From NCBI GenBank assembly GCA_023898805.1, contig CP060260.1:1-64000 (forward strand): a stretch of DNA of 64,000 nucleotides, given 5' to 3'. This document shows, piece after piece, positions 8,041 to 17,299 of the stretch. Origin of the DNA: Rhodospirillales bacterium. GTDB lineage: Bacteria > Pseudomonadota > Alphaproteobacteria > Micavibrionales > UBA1664. Within the stretch, counting starts at the first letter, position 1, and each line of letters begins with the position of its first letter. The translations under genes were made by a program, and so were the position numbers. The notes under the pieces were generated by a model that saw only the letters and a program-made list of their open reading frames with translations, had not been told where the DNA came from and did no database searches.

Positions 8041-9084
8041 ATGCGCCGCCTTTTTTTGTCCTGCCTGACCGCCGCCTTCTGTGTCTTTGCCGCGCCCGCC
8101 GCGCCAGCCCAGAATTATTACAATCAGGATTATAACCAGGGCGGAGGCCGGAATTACGGGCAAGATTACGGCTTTTCCGGGTGGTTGCAGGGATTCAGGC
8201 AACGTGCCGCAGATCGCGGATTCAATCCGGCATGGCTCAATCAAATCCTTTCGGGCGTGGAATTCAAACCGCGCGTGATCGAACTCGACAACCGCCAGCC
8301 CGAACACAAAATCACCTTCGCCCAGTACCGCAAGAACATCGTTTCGCCCGCGCGTGTCCGCGACGGGCGCGCGCGCCTTGCGCAAAACAGGGCGCTTCTG
8401 GAACGCGTCGCGCGCGCCTATGGCGTGGCGCCGCAATACATCGTGGCGCTGTGGGGCATCGAAACCAATTTCGGGCGCAACACCGGCGGGTTCGACATTC
8501 TTTCGGCGCTGGCCACGCTGGCCTATGAAGGCCGCCGCGCCAGCTTTTTCGAGGGCGAGTTGCTCAACGCCCTGCGCATTCAGGCGGGCGGCCACGCGGG
8601 CACGGGCACGCTGACCGGCTCGTGGGCGGGGGCGATGGGGCAATGCCAGTTCATGCCCTCCAGCTATCTCAAATACGCGGTGGACGGGGATGGCGACGGA
8701 ACGGCGAATATCTGGGACAGCCTGCCGGACGTGTTCGCCTCCATGGCCAATTATCTGCACAGCGTGGGATGGGACGGCGACCTGCGCTGGGGCCGTGCCG
8801 TGACCCTGCCCAAGGGGATGTCAGCGGCGTCGATTGGCCGTGAAAACCGGCATCCTTTGTCATATTGGCGAAAGAAAAATATCCGCACGGAAAACGGTGA
8901 TATTTTGCCCAAACCCGCGGACGGGGCCGATCCTATGGCCGCGATCGTGGCGCCAGACGGCCCCGGCGGCCCCGCCTATTTGGTCTACGGGAACTATGAT
9001 GTTATCATGCACTGGAACCGGTCGACCTATTTCGCGACCAGCGTTGGCCTGCTGGCCGATGCCATCGCCGCCGGTTCACGCTAG
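8041..9084 (+). CDS. Lytic murein transglycosylase, MltB family
   Basis: A 347-residue enzyme that cleaves the MurNAc-GlcNAc bond of peptidoglycan with formation of 1,6-anhydroMurNAc. An N-terminal signal peptide ends near AAPAAPAQ, with no lipobox, so this is a soluble periplasmic form. A Tyr/Asn/Gly-rich linker (about residues 25-45) precedes the SLT_2 domain. The catalytic Glu141 lies in WGIETNFGR. GAMGQCQFMPSSYLKYAVDGDGDG matches the family's substrate-groove and calcium-like loop (shown here only as a motif region, residues about 198-222). The C-terminal peptidoglycan-binding domain of many alphaproteobacterial members is absent. It is followed by rlpA, another peptidoglycan enzyme. Confidence 0.93.
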   Translation: MRRLFLSCLTAAFCVFAAPAAPAQNYYNQDYNQGGGRNYGQDYGFSGWLQGFRQRAADRGFNPAWLNQILSGVEFKPRVIELDNRQPEHKITFAQYRKNIVSPARVRDGRARLAQNRALLERVARAYGVAPQYIVALWGIETNFGRNTGGFDILSALATLAYEGRRASFFEGELLNALRIQAGGHAGTGTLTGSWAGAMGQCQFMPSSYLKYAVDGDGDGTANIWDSLPDVFASMANYLHSVGWDGDLRWGRAVTLPKGMSAASIGRENRHPLSYWRKKNIRTENGDILPKPADGADPMAAIVAPDGPGGPAYLVYGNYDVIMHWNRSTYFATSVGLLADAIAAGSR

Positions 9085-9115
9085 GGCTTGGGTTAACAAC
9101 AAAAAGGATGTCCGG

Positions 9116-10075
9116 ATGCGCCAGGGCATTTTGCTATTCCTGCTGGCCGGTCTTTCGATCGCGCTTGCGGGTTGCGCAGGCAACGACACCACTGTCGGCC
9201 GTTTTCAGGTCGGCAAGCCGTACAACATCGCCGGTAAGACCTATTACCCGCAAGAAAGCTACGCGTCGGTCCAGACCGGCGTGGCTTCGTGGTACGGGCC
9301 GGGTTTTCACGGCAAGAAAACCGCGAACGGCGAACGCTTCGACCAGAACGCGCTGACTGCGGCGCACCCGACGCTGCAATTGCCCTCGCTGGTGCGCGTC
9401 ACCAATCTTGAAAACAACCGGACTCTGATCGTGCGGGTCAACGATCGTGGCCCGTTCCACGGCGGCCGGGTCATGGATCTTTCCAAGGCCGCGGCCGAGG
9501 AACTGGGCTTCCGCAACAAGGGCACCGCGCAAGTCCGGCTTCAGGTGCTGGGACCGGAAAGCATGGCCATTGCCAGCGCGGCGCGTCACGGCGTCGATAC
9601 GCGCGGGGCCGAAATTGCGATGAACAACACGGGCCGCCTCGACGAACGTTTTGCCGCCTATTACCCCACCACGGTGTCCGCGCCCGATGCGCCGGTCATG
9701 GTTGCGGCCGATGGGTACCAACCCAACCTGCCGATGGGGGCGCAGGTCGCGGTGGCGACGCCGCTTTCCGTCCCGTCGCTTACCGCTCCGCCGGTGCCGC
9801 CACAGACACCGCGCGCGCCGCAACTGGCGATGGCCGATTCTCCGGCTGTGCCGCTCGCGCCGGTTGAAAGTACGCCGCTGGCGCAACAGGGGGCCGTCTA
9901 TACGCCGGTTTCCGCAACCGTGCCGGCGCAGGCGCCGACAACGCGCGCGGCAGCGAAACGTAAGACCATTTTCTATCAGATGTCCCCGATTGCCGAGGCG
10001 AACGCAGCCGAAACCGTCCCGCATTTCGCGCCGGCCCATACGCTTGCGCTGCCCATGGCGGCTTCGGCGCCCTGA
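9116..10075 (+). CDS. rlpA: RlpA-like septal-ring lytic transglycosylase lipoprotein
   Basis: A 319-residue lipoprotein that degrades stem-peptide-free (denuded) glycan in the RlpA family. The start is taken at ATG 9116, because MRQGILLFLLAGLSIALAGC gives a clean signal with lipobox LAGC (Cys20). The double-psi beta-barrel domain (about residues 55-145) has GVASWYGPGFHGKKTANGE, the acidic/His catalytic region AAHPTLQLPS and RVNDRGPF. The C-terminal half is Pro/Ala-rich and shows no SPOR domain, unlike many RlpA proteins that use SPOR for septal targeting. It lies 31 bases after mltB. Confidence 0.93.
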   Translation: MRQGILLFLLAGLSIALAGCAGNDTTVGRFQVGKPYNIAGKTYYPQESYASVQTGVASWYGPGFHGKKTANGERFDQNALTAAHPTLQLPSLVRVTNLENNRTLIVRVNDRGPFHGGRVMDLSKAAAEELGFRNKGTAQVRLQVLGPESMAIASAARHGVDTRGAEIAMNNTGRLDERFAAYYPTTVSAPDAPVMVAADGYQPNLPMGAQVAVATPLSVPSLTAPPVPPQTPRAPQLAMADSPAVPLAPVESTPLAQQGAVYTPVSATVPAQAPTTRAAAKRKTIFYQMSPIAEANAAETVPHFAPAHTLALPMAASAP

Positions 10076-10107
10076 ATCGAATTGGCGCCCTGAATTGGTG
10101 CCCTGAA
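10067..10107 (+). repeat. Short direct repeats over the rlpA stop
   Basis: Three imperfect copies of GGYGCCCTGAA occur in a row (from about 10069, 10085 and 10098). The first contains the rlpA stop codon. This looks like a small local duplication of the gene end. Confidence 0.6.
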
Positions 10108-10136
10108 AATACCTTAAATCAATTTCCGAAACGGTG

Positions 10137-10165
10137 TTGAAAAACCCGGCGTGCTCGTGTCTACT
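10137..10165 (+). promoter_or_regulatory. Candidate promoter of the D,D-carboxypeptidase gene
   Basis: TTGAAA (10137-10142) and TCTACT (10160-10165) with a 17-base spacer, about 70 bases before the start codon. A moderate match only. Confidence 0.45.
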
Positions 10166-10235
10166 TTGCACGGGCGCGCGGCTTTTTAAAAGGTTGCGGC
10201 GTCCGTCCTCCACCCCGTCCGTTTAAGGATCCCTG

Positions 10236-11378
10236 ATGCGCCGCCTGATCGCAGCCTTCGTCGCCGTATTGTCGCTTTTTTCAAGCACCGTTCTGCCCGC
10301 CCGCGCCGCCGCGCCGATCGACACCATCGCGCGCTCGGCCTATATCGTCGACATGACGACGGGCACGGTGCTGCTCGATAAAAACGCTGACATGCGCATC
10401 CCCACCGCGTCGATGTCGAAAATCATGACCACGGCGGTCGTGTTCGACGCGATCCATAAGGGCCAGTTGTCGCTTTCCGACATGCTGCCCGTTTCGGAAA
10501 AGGCTTGGCGCATGGGCGGCTCCAAGATGTTCGTCGAACTTGGCAGCAAGATCAGCGTCGATGACCTGCTTAAAGGCGTGATCGTCCAATCTGGCAATGA
10601 CGCGACCATCGTGCTGGCCGAAGGCTTGGCGGGCAGCGAAAACGCCTTTGTCGATCGTATGAACGCCATGGCCGGCGAATGGGGCCTGAAAAACACGCAT
10701 TTCATGGATGCAAGCGGCATGCCCGACCCCGGCCATTATTCGACCGCACGTGACCTTGCGACCATTTCCGAACACCTGATCCGCGATTATCCGGAAGACT
10801 ATAAATATTACGGGATGCGGGAATTCACCTGGCACAAAATCACCCAGCCCAACCGCAACCCGCTGCTCGGCAAGGTCGAGGGGGCGGATGGTATCAAGAC
10901 CGGCCATACCGAGGAGGCGGGATACTGCCTGATTGGTTCCGCCGAACGCAATGGCCGCCGCGTGGTCATGGTCGTCACCGGCCTGCCTAGCTGGGATGAC
11001 CGCGTGCAGGAAAGCACCCGCCTGATGGAATGGGCGCTGCGCAACTTCAAGGTCGAAACCCTGCTCAAACGCGGGCAGGTGGTGGGGCAGGCGCCGGTCG
11101 TCTATGGTGCCGCCAAATCTGTGCCGCTGATCGTCGGGGCCGATGCGGTCGCTACCGTGCCCGCGACCTATAACCCGCGTGACCGTCAGGTCAAAATCCG
11201 CTTCATGACCCCGCTGGTGGCGCCGGTCAAGGCGGGTCAGACGGTGGGCACCGTGCTGGTCGATGTGGCCGGGGCAGGGACGCAGGAATTCCCGCTGCTT
11301 GCCGGAAGCGCTGTGGACACGAAGGGGTGGTTCGCCCTAACCTTCGACAAGATCATACAGGCAGCGAAGAACAAGTAA
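10236..11378 (+). CDS. dacC: D-alanyl-D-alanine carboxypeptidase (PBP5/6 type)
   Basis: A 380-residue periplasmic enzyme that removes the terminal D-Ala from peptidoglycan stem peptides. The signal peptide ends at PARAAA. The three active-site motifs of the S11 family are present: SxxK at Ser59-Lys62 (SMSK), SGN at 119-121 and KTG at 221-223. The C-terminal domain (about residues 275-380) is the beta-rich PBP5_C domain; the last residues (FDKIIQAAKNK) could form the amphipathic membrane anchor. It ends two bases before tmk, the usual alphaproteobacterial order. The exact dac letter is by family convention. Confidence 0.94.
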   Translation: MRRLIAAFVAVLSLFSSTVLPARAAAPIDTIARSAYIVDMTTGTVLLDKNADMRIPTASMSKIMTTAVVFDAIHKGQLSLSDMLPVSEKAWRMGGSKMFVELGSKISVDDLLKGVIVQSGNDATIVLAEGLAGSENAFVDRMNAMAGEWGLKNTHFMDASGMPDPGHYSTARDLATISEHLIRDYPEDYKYYGMREFTWHKITQPNRNPLLGKVEGADGIKTGHTEEAGYCLIGSAERNGRRVVMVVTGLPSWDDRVQESTRLMEWALRNFKVETLLKRGQVVGQAPVVYGAAKSVPLIVGADAVATVPATYNPRDRQVKIRFMTPLVAPVKAGQTVGTVLVDVAGAGTQEFPLLAGSAVDTKGWFALTFDKIIQAAKNK

Positions 11379-11380
11379 CG

Positions 11381-11980
11381 ATGTTCATCACTTTTGAAGG
11401 CGGCGACGGCGGGGGTAAGACGACCCAGATCCGGCTGCTGCGCGACCGGCTTGAACAGGCGGGACGCGCGGTGGTGCTGACGCGTGAGCCCGGCGGCACG
11501 CCGGAGGCGGAGAAGATCCGCCGCCTGATCCTCGAACGCGACGGCGGCGACTGGTCGCCGCAGGCCGAAACCCTGTTGATGTTCGCGGCCCGCCAGATGC
11601 ATGTCCGCGATCTGATCGCCCCGGCGCTGGCCGCTGGACGCACCGTGCTGTGCGACCGCTTTACGGATTCCACCCGCGCCTATCAAGGCTATGCCGGCGG
11701 CATGGACCTGGCCGCGATCGAAACCCTGAAAAAACTGGCGATCGGTGATCTTGAACCCAGCCGCACGATCATCCTCGACCTGCCGCCCGAAATCGGACTT
11801 GCGCGCTCGCGCTCCGGCGCGGCGGAAGGGATGCAGGAAGCCAAGGGTCTGGAGTTCCAGACCCGCCTGCGTGAAGGCTATCTGGCCATCGCCCGCGCCA
11901 ATCCCGAACGCTGTATCGTGATCGACGCGACCGGGTCCGTTGACGATGTTGCCGCCGCGATCTGGAAGGCGCTGACATGA
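11381..11980 (+). CDS. tmk: Thymidylate kinase
   Basis: A 199-residue enzyme that phosphorylates dTMP to dTDP. The start is ATG 11381, giving MFITFEGGDGGGKTTQ with the P-loop GGDGGGKTT at the very N-terminus, as in the family. The dTMP-site DR motif is CDRFTDSTRAYQG. The lid region has ARSRSGAAEG. It starts two bases after the carboxypeptidase stop and overlaps holB by four bases (ATGA), so translation is probably coupled. Confidence 0.96.
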   Translation: MFITFEGGDGGGKTTQIRLLRDRLEQAGRAVVLTREPGGTPEAEKIRRLILERDGGDWSPQAETLLMFAARQMHVRDLIAPALAAGRTVLCDRFTDSTRAYQGYAGGMDLAAIETLKKLAIGDLEPSRTIILDLPPEIGLARSRSGAAEGMQEAKGLEFQTRLREGYLAIARANPERCIVIDATGSVDDVAAAIWKALT

Positions 11981-13107
11981 GCGGCCTGTTCGACGACGAC
12001 CTGCCCGAAGATGACGATGCCGCTCCGGCGGACCTGATGGCCGAACGTGAGGCCGCGCTGGCCGCACCTTCGATACCCGACCCGCGCGCCAATACCGAAC
12101 TGGTGGCCCACGCCGCCGCCGAAGCCCGGCTGCTGGAATGGTGGCAATCGGGCACGCTGCCGCACACGCTGGTGCTGGCCGGGCCGCAGGGCATCGGCAA
12201 GGCGACGCTGGCCTTCCGGCTGGCGCGGTTCCTGCTGACCCGTCCCGACCCGCCGGGGCAGGGTGGCGGTCTGTTCGGTGCCGACCCGCTCCCCGAAACG
12301 CTGGCCGTCCCAGCCGACAACCCGGTCGCGCGGCAGGTCGCGGCGCTGGGGCATCCCGACCTGATGGCGCTGGCGCGCGGCATGAACGAAAAAACCGGGC
12401 GCGCCTATGGCGAAATTCTGGTCGACGATGTGCGCGCCGTGCCGCTGTTCCTGCGCAAGACTGCGGCCGAAGGCGGTTGGCGCGTCGTCGTGATCGACGA
12501 GGCGGAAACCCTTAATCGAAACGCCCAAAACGCGCTTTTGAAAATTCTTGAGGAACCCCCGCCGCGCACGCTGCTGATCCTGATCGCCCAAAGCGCGGGG
12601 GCGCTGATCCCCACCATCCGTTCGCGCGCGCGGGTGATGGAGATCGAGCCGCTGCCCGACGCCGATTTCGCGGGTTTGATGCGCAAATACCGCCCGGATC
12701 TGAGCGCCGCCGACATCGCCCTGATGGGCCGCATCGCGGGCAACGCGCCGGGCCGCGCTTTGGCGCTGCTTGAACAAGGCGGCGTCGCCGCGATCACCGA
12801 AACCGTGGGCTTGCTTGATACGCTGCCCGCCATGCCGGATGCGCAGCTTTGGACCATGGCCGAAAAACTGGCGGTAAAGGGCGAACCGGACGCGCTTGAA
12901 GGGATGCTGGAAATCGCGTCATGGGCGCTGCGCGACCGGGCGGAAGACGCGGCGCGCGAAAACGCGCCGGTGCGGATGCGCGGGTGCATCACCACGCTTG
13001 ATGCGCTTGAACGCCACCGCGCGGCGTGCGACAAAGGCAACCTAGACCGCAGGCACACGGCGCTTGGGGCGTTGCGCATCCTGCAAAATGGACTAAAAGC
13101 GGCATGA
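11977..13107 (+). CDS. holB: DNA polymerase III delta-prime subunit
   Basis: A 376-residue clamp-loader subunit. An acidic N-terminal extension (DDDLPEDDDAAPADLM) precedes the AAA+ module. P-loop-like GPQGIGKAT lies near residue 69, then VVIDEAETLNRNAQNALLK, the LLKILEEPP sensor region and the arginine-finger stretch IPTIRSRAR. No zinc-binding cysteine cluster is visible, unlike in E. coli HolB. Four-base overlaps on both sides (with tmk and metG) make this a tightly coupled tmk-holB-metG operon. Confidence 0.94.
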   Translation: MSGLFDDDLPEDDDAAPADLMAEREAALAAPSIPDPRANTELVAHAAAEARLLEWWQSGTLPHTLVLAGPQGIGKATLAFRLARFLLTRPDPPGQGGGLFGADPLPETLAVPADNPVARQVAALGHPDLMALARGMNEKTGRAYGEILVDDVRAVPLFLRKTAAEGGWRVVVIDEAETLNRNAQNALLKILEEPPPRTLLILIAQSAGALIPTIRSRARVMEIEPLPDADFAGLMRKYRPDLSAADIALMGRIAGNAPGRALALLEQGGVAAITETVGLLDTLPAMPDAQLWTMAEKLAVKGEPDALEGMLEIASWALRDRAEDAARENAPVRMRGCITTLDALERHRAACDKGNLDRRHTALGALRILQNGLKAA

Positions 13108-14663
13108 CCGGAAACAAGACTTTTTACATCACCACCCCGATCTACTACGTCAACGGCGACCCGCATATGGGCCACGCCTATACGACCATTGCCTGCGACG
13201 TGATGGCCCGCTTCAAGCGGCTGGACGGGTTCGACGTCCATTTCCTGACCGGCACCGACGAACACGGCATCAAGGTCCGTCAGGCGGCGGACGCGGCGGG
13301 CGTCGCTCCGCAGACCTTCACCGATCAGGTGTCGCAGGCCTTCCGTGACGTGCTGCCCGCGCTCAACATCGCCAACGACGATTTCATCCGCACCACCTCG
13401 GCCCGGCATAAACAGGGCGTGCAGGCGCTCTGGCGCGCGATCGCGGCGGCGGGGGATATTTACAAGGGCGGTTATTCCGGCTGGTACGCCGTGCGGGACG
13501 AAGCCTATTACGCCGAGGATGAAACCGAACTGCGCGCCGATGGTAAGCGTTACGCGCTCGCCTCCGGCGCCGAGTGCACGTGGATGGAGGAGGAAAGCTA
13601 TTTCTTCAAACTCTCCGCCTGGGGCGACCGGCTGCTGAAATTCTATGCCGAAAATCCGGAATTCATCGGCCCTGAAAGCTCGCGCAACGAGGTGATAAGC
13701 TTCGTCAAATCCGGCCTTAAGGACCTGTCCATTTCGCGCACCACCTTCGATTGGGGCATCAAGGTGCCGGGCGACGACCGGCATGTGATGTATGTCTGGA
13801 TCGATGCGCTGGCCAACTATATCACCGCGCTTGGATACGGCCAGGACGACGACAGCCTGTTCAAAAAATTCTGGCCCGCCGACGTGCACGTGGTGGGCAA
13901 GGAAATCACGCGTTTCCACTGCGTCTATTGGCCGGCATTCCTGATGTCGGCGGGCATCGTCCCGCCCAAACGGGTCTATGCCAATGGCTGGTGGATCATG
14001 GAAGGGCAAAAAATGTCCAAATCCTTGGGTAACGTGGTGACACCCGCCGATCTGATCGAACGTTACGGCATTGACGGTGCGCGCTATGTGCTGCTGCGCG
14101 ACCTGCCTTTCGGCAATGACGGCAATTTCGTCCACGACAACGCGGTGGCGCGCCTGAACGCCGACCTGTCCAACGGGCTTGGCAATCTGGCCCAGCGTAC
14201 CCTTTCGATGATCCAGAAAAACTGCGACGCGCAGGTACCGCAACCCGGCGCTTTCGACGCCGACGACAACGCCATGCTGGCGGCGGTGCAAACGGGCCTG
14301 CTGCCCGATCTGCGCCGCGAATTCGACGGCTTTAAATTCTCCCGCGCCCTCGACCGGATTATGGAGGTCACGGCCGCCGCCAACCAGTACGTCGACCGTC
14401 AGGCGCCGTGGAAACTGAAAAAGGAAGACCCGGCGCGCATGGCGACCGTGCTTTACGTGCTGGCCGAAAGCGTGCGCGGCCTCGCGCTGGCGATCCAGCC
14501 TTTTATCCCGGTCGCGTCGGGCAAGCTGCTCGATCAACTCGCGGTGCCGGAAAACGCGCGCGACTTCGCGCATATCGCGGCCAGCCACGCCCTCAAACCC
14601 GGCACTCCCTTGCCCGAGCCGCAAGGCGTGTTCCCAAGGCTGGAAACGAAGGCCGCTGCCTGA
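13104..14663 (+). CDS. metG: Methionyl-tRNA synthetase
   Basis: A 519-residue class I synthetase that charges tRNA-Met. The start is ATG 13104, overlapping the holB TGA, and gives MTGNKTFYITTPIYYVNGDP. The HIGH-type motif is PHMGHAYTT and the KMSKS loop is GQKMSKSLGN. It lacks the C-terminal EMAP/Trbp111-like tRNA-binding domain found on longer MetG forms, and no four-cysteine zinc knuckle is seen in the connective peptide. That pattern is the short alphaproteobacterial/mitochondrial type. The next conserved gene, tatD, is displaced by two orphan genes. Confidence 0.97.
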   Translation: MTGNKTFYITTPIYYVNGDPHMGHAYTTIACDVMARFKRLDGFDVHFLTGTDEHGIKVRQAADAAGVAPQTFTDQVSQAFRDVLPALNIANDDFIRTTSARHKQGVQALWRAIAAAGDIYKGGYSGWYAVRDEAYYAEDETELRADGKRYALASGAECTWMEEESYFFKLSAWGDRLLKFYAENPEFIGPESSRNEVISFVKSGLKDLSISRTTFDWGIKVPGDDRHVMYVWIDALANYITALGYGQDDDSLFKKFWPADVHVVGKEITRFHCVYWPAFLMSAGIVPPKRVYANGWWIMEGQKMSKSLGNVVTPADLIERYGIDGARYVLLRDLPFGNDGNFVHDNAVARLNADLSNGLGNLAQRTLSMIQKNCDAQVPQPGAFDADDNAMLAAVQTGLLPDLRREFDGFKFSRALDRIMEVTAAANQYVDRQAPWKLKKEDPARMATVLYVLAESVRGLALAIQPFIPVASGKLLDQLAVPENARDFAHIAASHALKPGTPLPEPQGVFPRLETKAAA

Positions 14664-14735
14664 TCTTAAAGTTATGGCAAATAAAGGATGTTTGCGCTAA
14701 TGTGGCCGCTGACATAGATCAGGAGTGCAGCGCGA

Positions 14736-15248
14736 ATGGGCCTTTTCCAAGTATTCACAACCGCAAGCGGCACGCTGGAGTCCGCGCCGCCGCAGGAACG
14801 ATCAGACAGGGTCCGGCGCGCTCTGGACGCCAAGCGCCTGGAAAGTGGCTTCGACCTATTGTTGGCCGCGATCAACCATGGCGCCTCCTTCTTGGATTCA
14901 AATATGCTGATCGTCGGGTCGGCCAACCCGAAATCTGCTGTCTATCTTGGTTACGTCACGAAACTGATCGGCGAGGCGGTCGAAGAATTGGGGCCAGAGG
15001 CCAAGCGCGATTTTGGGCCGCCTGTACGTTTATTTCTTAATGGTCTGCACGATCAATGGCGCGCGCTGCAATCACCTGCGGAAAATTGCGCCGATGCCAA
15101 TGCCAATGGGTTTTATTACGACATAACGGCTGAAGATCGTCTGGAAGCTGCCAGAAAATTATCCATATACGCGCGGGCTTTACGGGCTGGGTTCAACCGC
15201 CGTTACCAAGGGCCGGTTGCCGCCGACATCAACGCCGGCCTTCGCTAA
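14736..15248 (+). CDS. Hypothetical protein
   Basis: A 170-residue protein with no recognised domain. The start MGLFQVFTTASG follows a GGAG ribosome-binding site in ATCAGGAGTGCAG. It is mixed helical in character (LESGFDLLLAAINHGASF, then DRLEAARKLSIYARAL) with no signal peptide or membrane helix. It lies 72 bases after metG and ends convergently with the next minus-strand gene, overlapping by four bases. Because metG and tatD normally adjoin in related genomes, this and the next gene look like later insertions. Function unknown. Confidence 0.65.
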   Translation: MGLFQVFTTASGTLESAPPQERSDRVRRALDAKRLESGFDLLLAAINHGASFLDSNMLIVGSANPKSAVYLGYVTKLIGEAVEELGPEAKRDFGPPVRLFLNGLHDQWRALQSPAENCADANANGFYYDITAEDRLEAARKLSIYARALRAGFNRRYQGPVAADINAGLR

Positions 15249-15592
15249 TTGCGCAGGTGATAGGCATCGCCCGAAGACTGTGAGGTCAACGCGCGCGAGG
15301 CCGCCGTAAGGCTGCGGCAGGGAACGCCGCGCCCGTTGAACGGGCAGGGCGGGTGCGCCCACCCGCGCACGCGGCTCATCGGGTATTGTTTGGCCGGGAT
15401 GGGGGAATGGAAAACCCCGGAATCGCCGTAAAGGGACGTGCCGTATTTGGCCGAAAACGTATCGTTGGGCGCTGGTTTAACGTAGGTGACCGGCGGGCAG
15501 ACGATCAAATCGCCCGCATCCGCGGCCAGCGCCGGATAGATGGGCGCGCACAGCGCAACACAAAGGACGAAACCCGCGATAAACCGTTTCAT
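15245..15592 (-). CDS. Small secreted cysteine-containing protein
   Basis: A 115-residue protein with a signal peptide (MKRFIAGFVLCVALCAPIYP, cleavage near ALAA). The mature part has three cysteines (VCPPV, PPCPF and VPCRS), many Pro and Tyr residues and no known domain. It sits between a plus-strand orphan and tatD on the opposite strand. Export is well supported by the signal; function is unknown. Confidence 0.6.
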   Translation of the reverse strand: MKRFIAGFVLCVALCAPIYPALAADAGDLIVCPPVTYVKPAPNDTFSAKYGTSLYGDSGVFHSPIPAKQYPMSRVRGWAHPPCPFNGRGVPCRSLTAASRALTSQSSGDAYHLRN

Positions 15593-15698
15593 GCGATAAT
15601 TTTATACCACTTGGGCCGCCGCGCAAGGCTTGAGCGCGCAAGGCCGCGGCATCGCGGTATTTGGATGCGGGCGATAAATGCGCTATGCATCATGCCGT

Positions 15699-16520
15699 AT
15701 GAGCGCTTACATCGACTCCCACTGCCACCTCAATAACCCTAAAATCGCGCCGCTGGGCACGCCCGACGCGCTGGTCGCGCGCGCCAACGCGGGCGGCGTC
15801 GCGGGCATGGTGACGATATGCTGCCGCATTGCGGACGAACCCGAAACGCTTAAATCCATCTGCGATCGCAACCGCAACGTCTGGATGACCGTGGGCACCC
15901 ACCCGCACGAGGCCTCGCAGCCGGCGGAACAGGCCTTTACCCAGGCGGATATCGTCGCACTGGCGCAAAGCCACCCGAAAATCATCGGCATCGGCGAAAG
16001 CGGCCTTGACTACTTTTACGATTTTTCCGACCGCGCCGATCAGGCGGAATCCTTCCGCAAACATATCCGCGCCTGCGTCGAAACCGGCTTGCCGCTGGTG
16101 GTCCATGCCCGCGATGCCGACGACGAAATCATCCGCATCCTGCGCGAGGAAGGCGCGGGCGAGGGGCGGCTCAAGGGCGTGATGCACTGTTTTTCATCCG
16201 GCGCAAAAATGGCCGAGGACGCGCTGGATCTGGGGTTTTACCTGTCCTTTTCCGGCATCGTGACGTTCAAGAACGCCGATACGCTGCGCGATATCGCGCG
16301 CCGCGCGCCGATTGAACGCGTGCTGATCGAAACCGACGCGCCTTATCTTGCGCCCGAACCGCACCGCAAGCTGACCAACGAACCGGCGCTGGTTGTTCAC
16401 ACCGCCGCGATGCTGGCCGGCCTGTTCGACATGACGCGCGAGGAAATCGGCGATAAAACGACCGCCAACTTTTTCAACCTTTTCGACCAGGCGCGGGATA
16501 CATGGCAACCGGCCGCGTAA
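15699..16520 (+). CDS. tatD: TatD family metal-dependent hydrolase
   Basis: A 273-residue TIM-barrel hydrolase (3'-5' exonuclease/deoxyribonuclease activity in characterised members). The start is set at ATG 15699, which places the metal motif DSHCHL at residues 5-10, as usual. Further family signatures are GTHPHEA, IGESGLDYFYDF, HARDADDE, MHCFSS and the C-terminal IETDAPYLAPEPHR. Its end overlaps the next hydrolase gene by 19 bases. This tatD-MBL pairing downstream of metG is common in Alphaproteobacteria. Confidence 0.93.
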   Translation: MSAYIDSHCHLNNPKIAPLGTPDALVARANAGGVAGMVTICCRIADEPETLKSICDRNRNVWMTVGTHPHEASQPAEQAFTQADIVALAQSHPKIIGIGESGLDYFYDFSDRADQAESFRKHIRACVETGLPLVVHARDADDEIIRILREEGAGEGRLKGVMHCFSSGAKMAEDALDLGFYLSFSGIVTFKNADTLRDIARRAPIERVLIETDAPYLAPEPHRKLTNEPALVVHTAAMLAGLFDMTREEIGDKTTANFFNLFDQARDTWQPAA

Positions 16521-17299
16521 CCGTTCTGGGCTGCGGGTCGTCGGGCGGCGTGCCGCTGGTCACCGGCTATTGGGGTGCGTGCGACCCGGCCAATCCCAAA
16601 AACCGCCGCCGCCGTGCCTCCATCGCGGTTCAGGGCGGCGATACGACGCTGGTCGTCGATACCGGCCCTGATTTTCACGAACAGACGCTGATCAACGGCA
16701 TCACGAAAATCGACGCCGTCCTGTATACTCACGGCCATTCCGACCACGTCAACGGCATCGACGAACTGCGCTATCTGAAATTCGTTCAAAAAACCATGTG
16801 CGACGCGTGGGGCGATTTCGACACGCTTTCGGAATTGCAGGCGCGTTTCCCCTATATGTTCGCACCCACCGCCGACGGCCTGTATCAGCCCGTCATCACG
16901 CCCCATGCTTTCGCCGATGCGGATTACGGCCAAACACAAACCATCGCGGGCCTGCCCGTAATCCCGCTTTGGCAGATGCACGGCAAGGCCGGACATTCGC
17001 TGGCCTACCGCTTCGGCAATTTCGCCTATTCGACCGATGTATCGGCGCAACGGCCCGAAACCCTTGCGGCGCTGGCGGGCATCGACACATGGCTGGTCGA
17101 TTGCGCCCAGTACGGCACCGATTACACCATCGTCCATCCCAATTTCCCGATCGTGCAGGGTTGGAACGAAACCGTGCGCGCACGCCGCGTGATTTTGACC
17201 CACCTGACGCCGCGCCTCGATTACGATGCGCTGATGGCCGAACTGCCTCCCGGCTACGAACTGGCCCACGACGGCATGACGCTGGACATCGCGTTTTAA
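16502..17299 (+). CDS. MBL-fold metallo-hydrolase (PhnP-like)
   Basis: A 265-residue metallo-beta-lactamase-fold protein of the PhnP/RNase Z-like branch. It opens VTVLGCGSSGGVPLV, carries the zinc motif THGHSDHVNG (HxHxDH) near residue 76, and has DTGPDFHEQ before it and LTHLTPRLDYD near the C-terminus. PhnP relatives are phosphodiesterases; the substrate here is not known. It is translated from a start inside the tatD end. Confidence 0.88.
   Translation: MATGRVTVLGCGSSGGVPLVTGYWGACDPANPKNRRRRASIAVQGGDTTLVVDTGPDFHEQTLINGITKIDAVLYTHGHSDHVNGIDELRYLKFVQKTMCDAWGDFDTLSELQARFPYMFAPTADGLYQPVITPHAFADADYGQTQTIAGLPVIPLWQMHGKAGHSLAYRFGNFAYSTDVSAQRPETLAALAGIDTWLVDCAQYGTDYTIVHPNFPIVQGWNETVRARRVILTHLTPRLDYDALMAELPPGYELAHDGMTLDIAF

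Noticed and set aside
8834..9115. N-terminal extension of rlpA
   Set aside because: It overlaps the mltB frame, lacks a ribosome-binding site and would bury a perfect lipoprotein signal.
12405..14624. 739-codon minus-strand open frame
   Set aside because: Antisense to holB and metG, both with full motifs. Such long shadows are common in GC-rich DNA.
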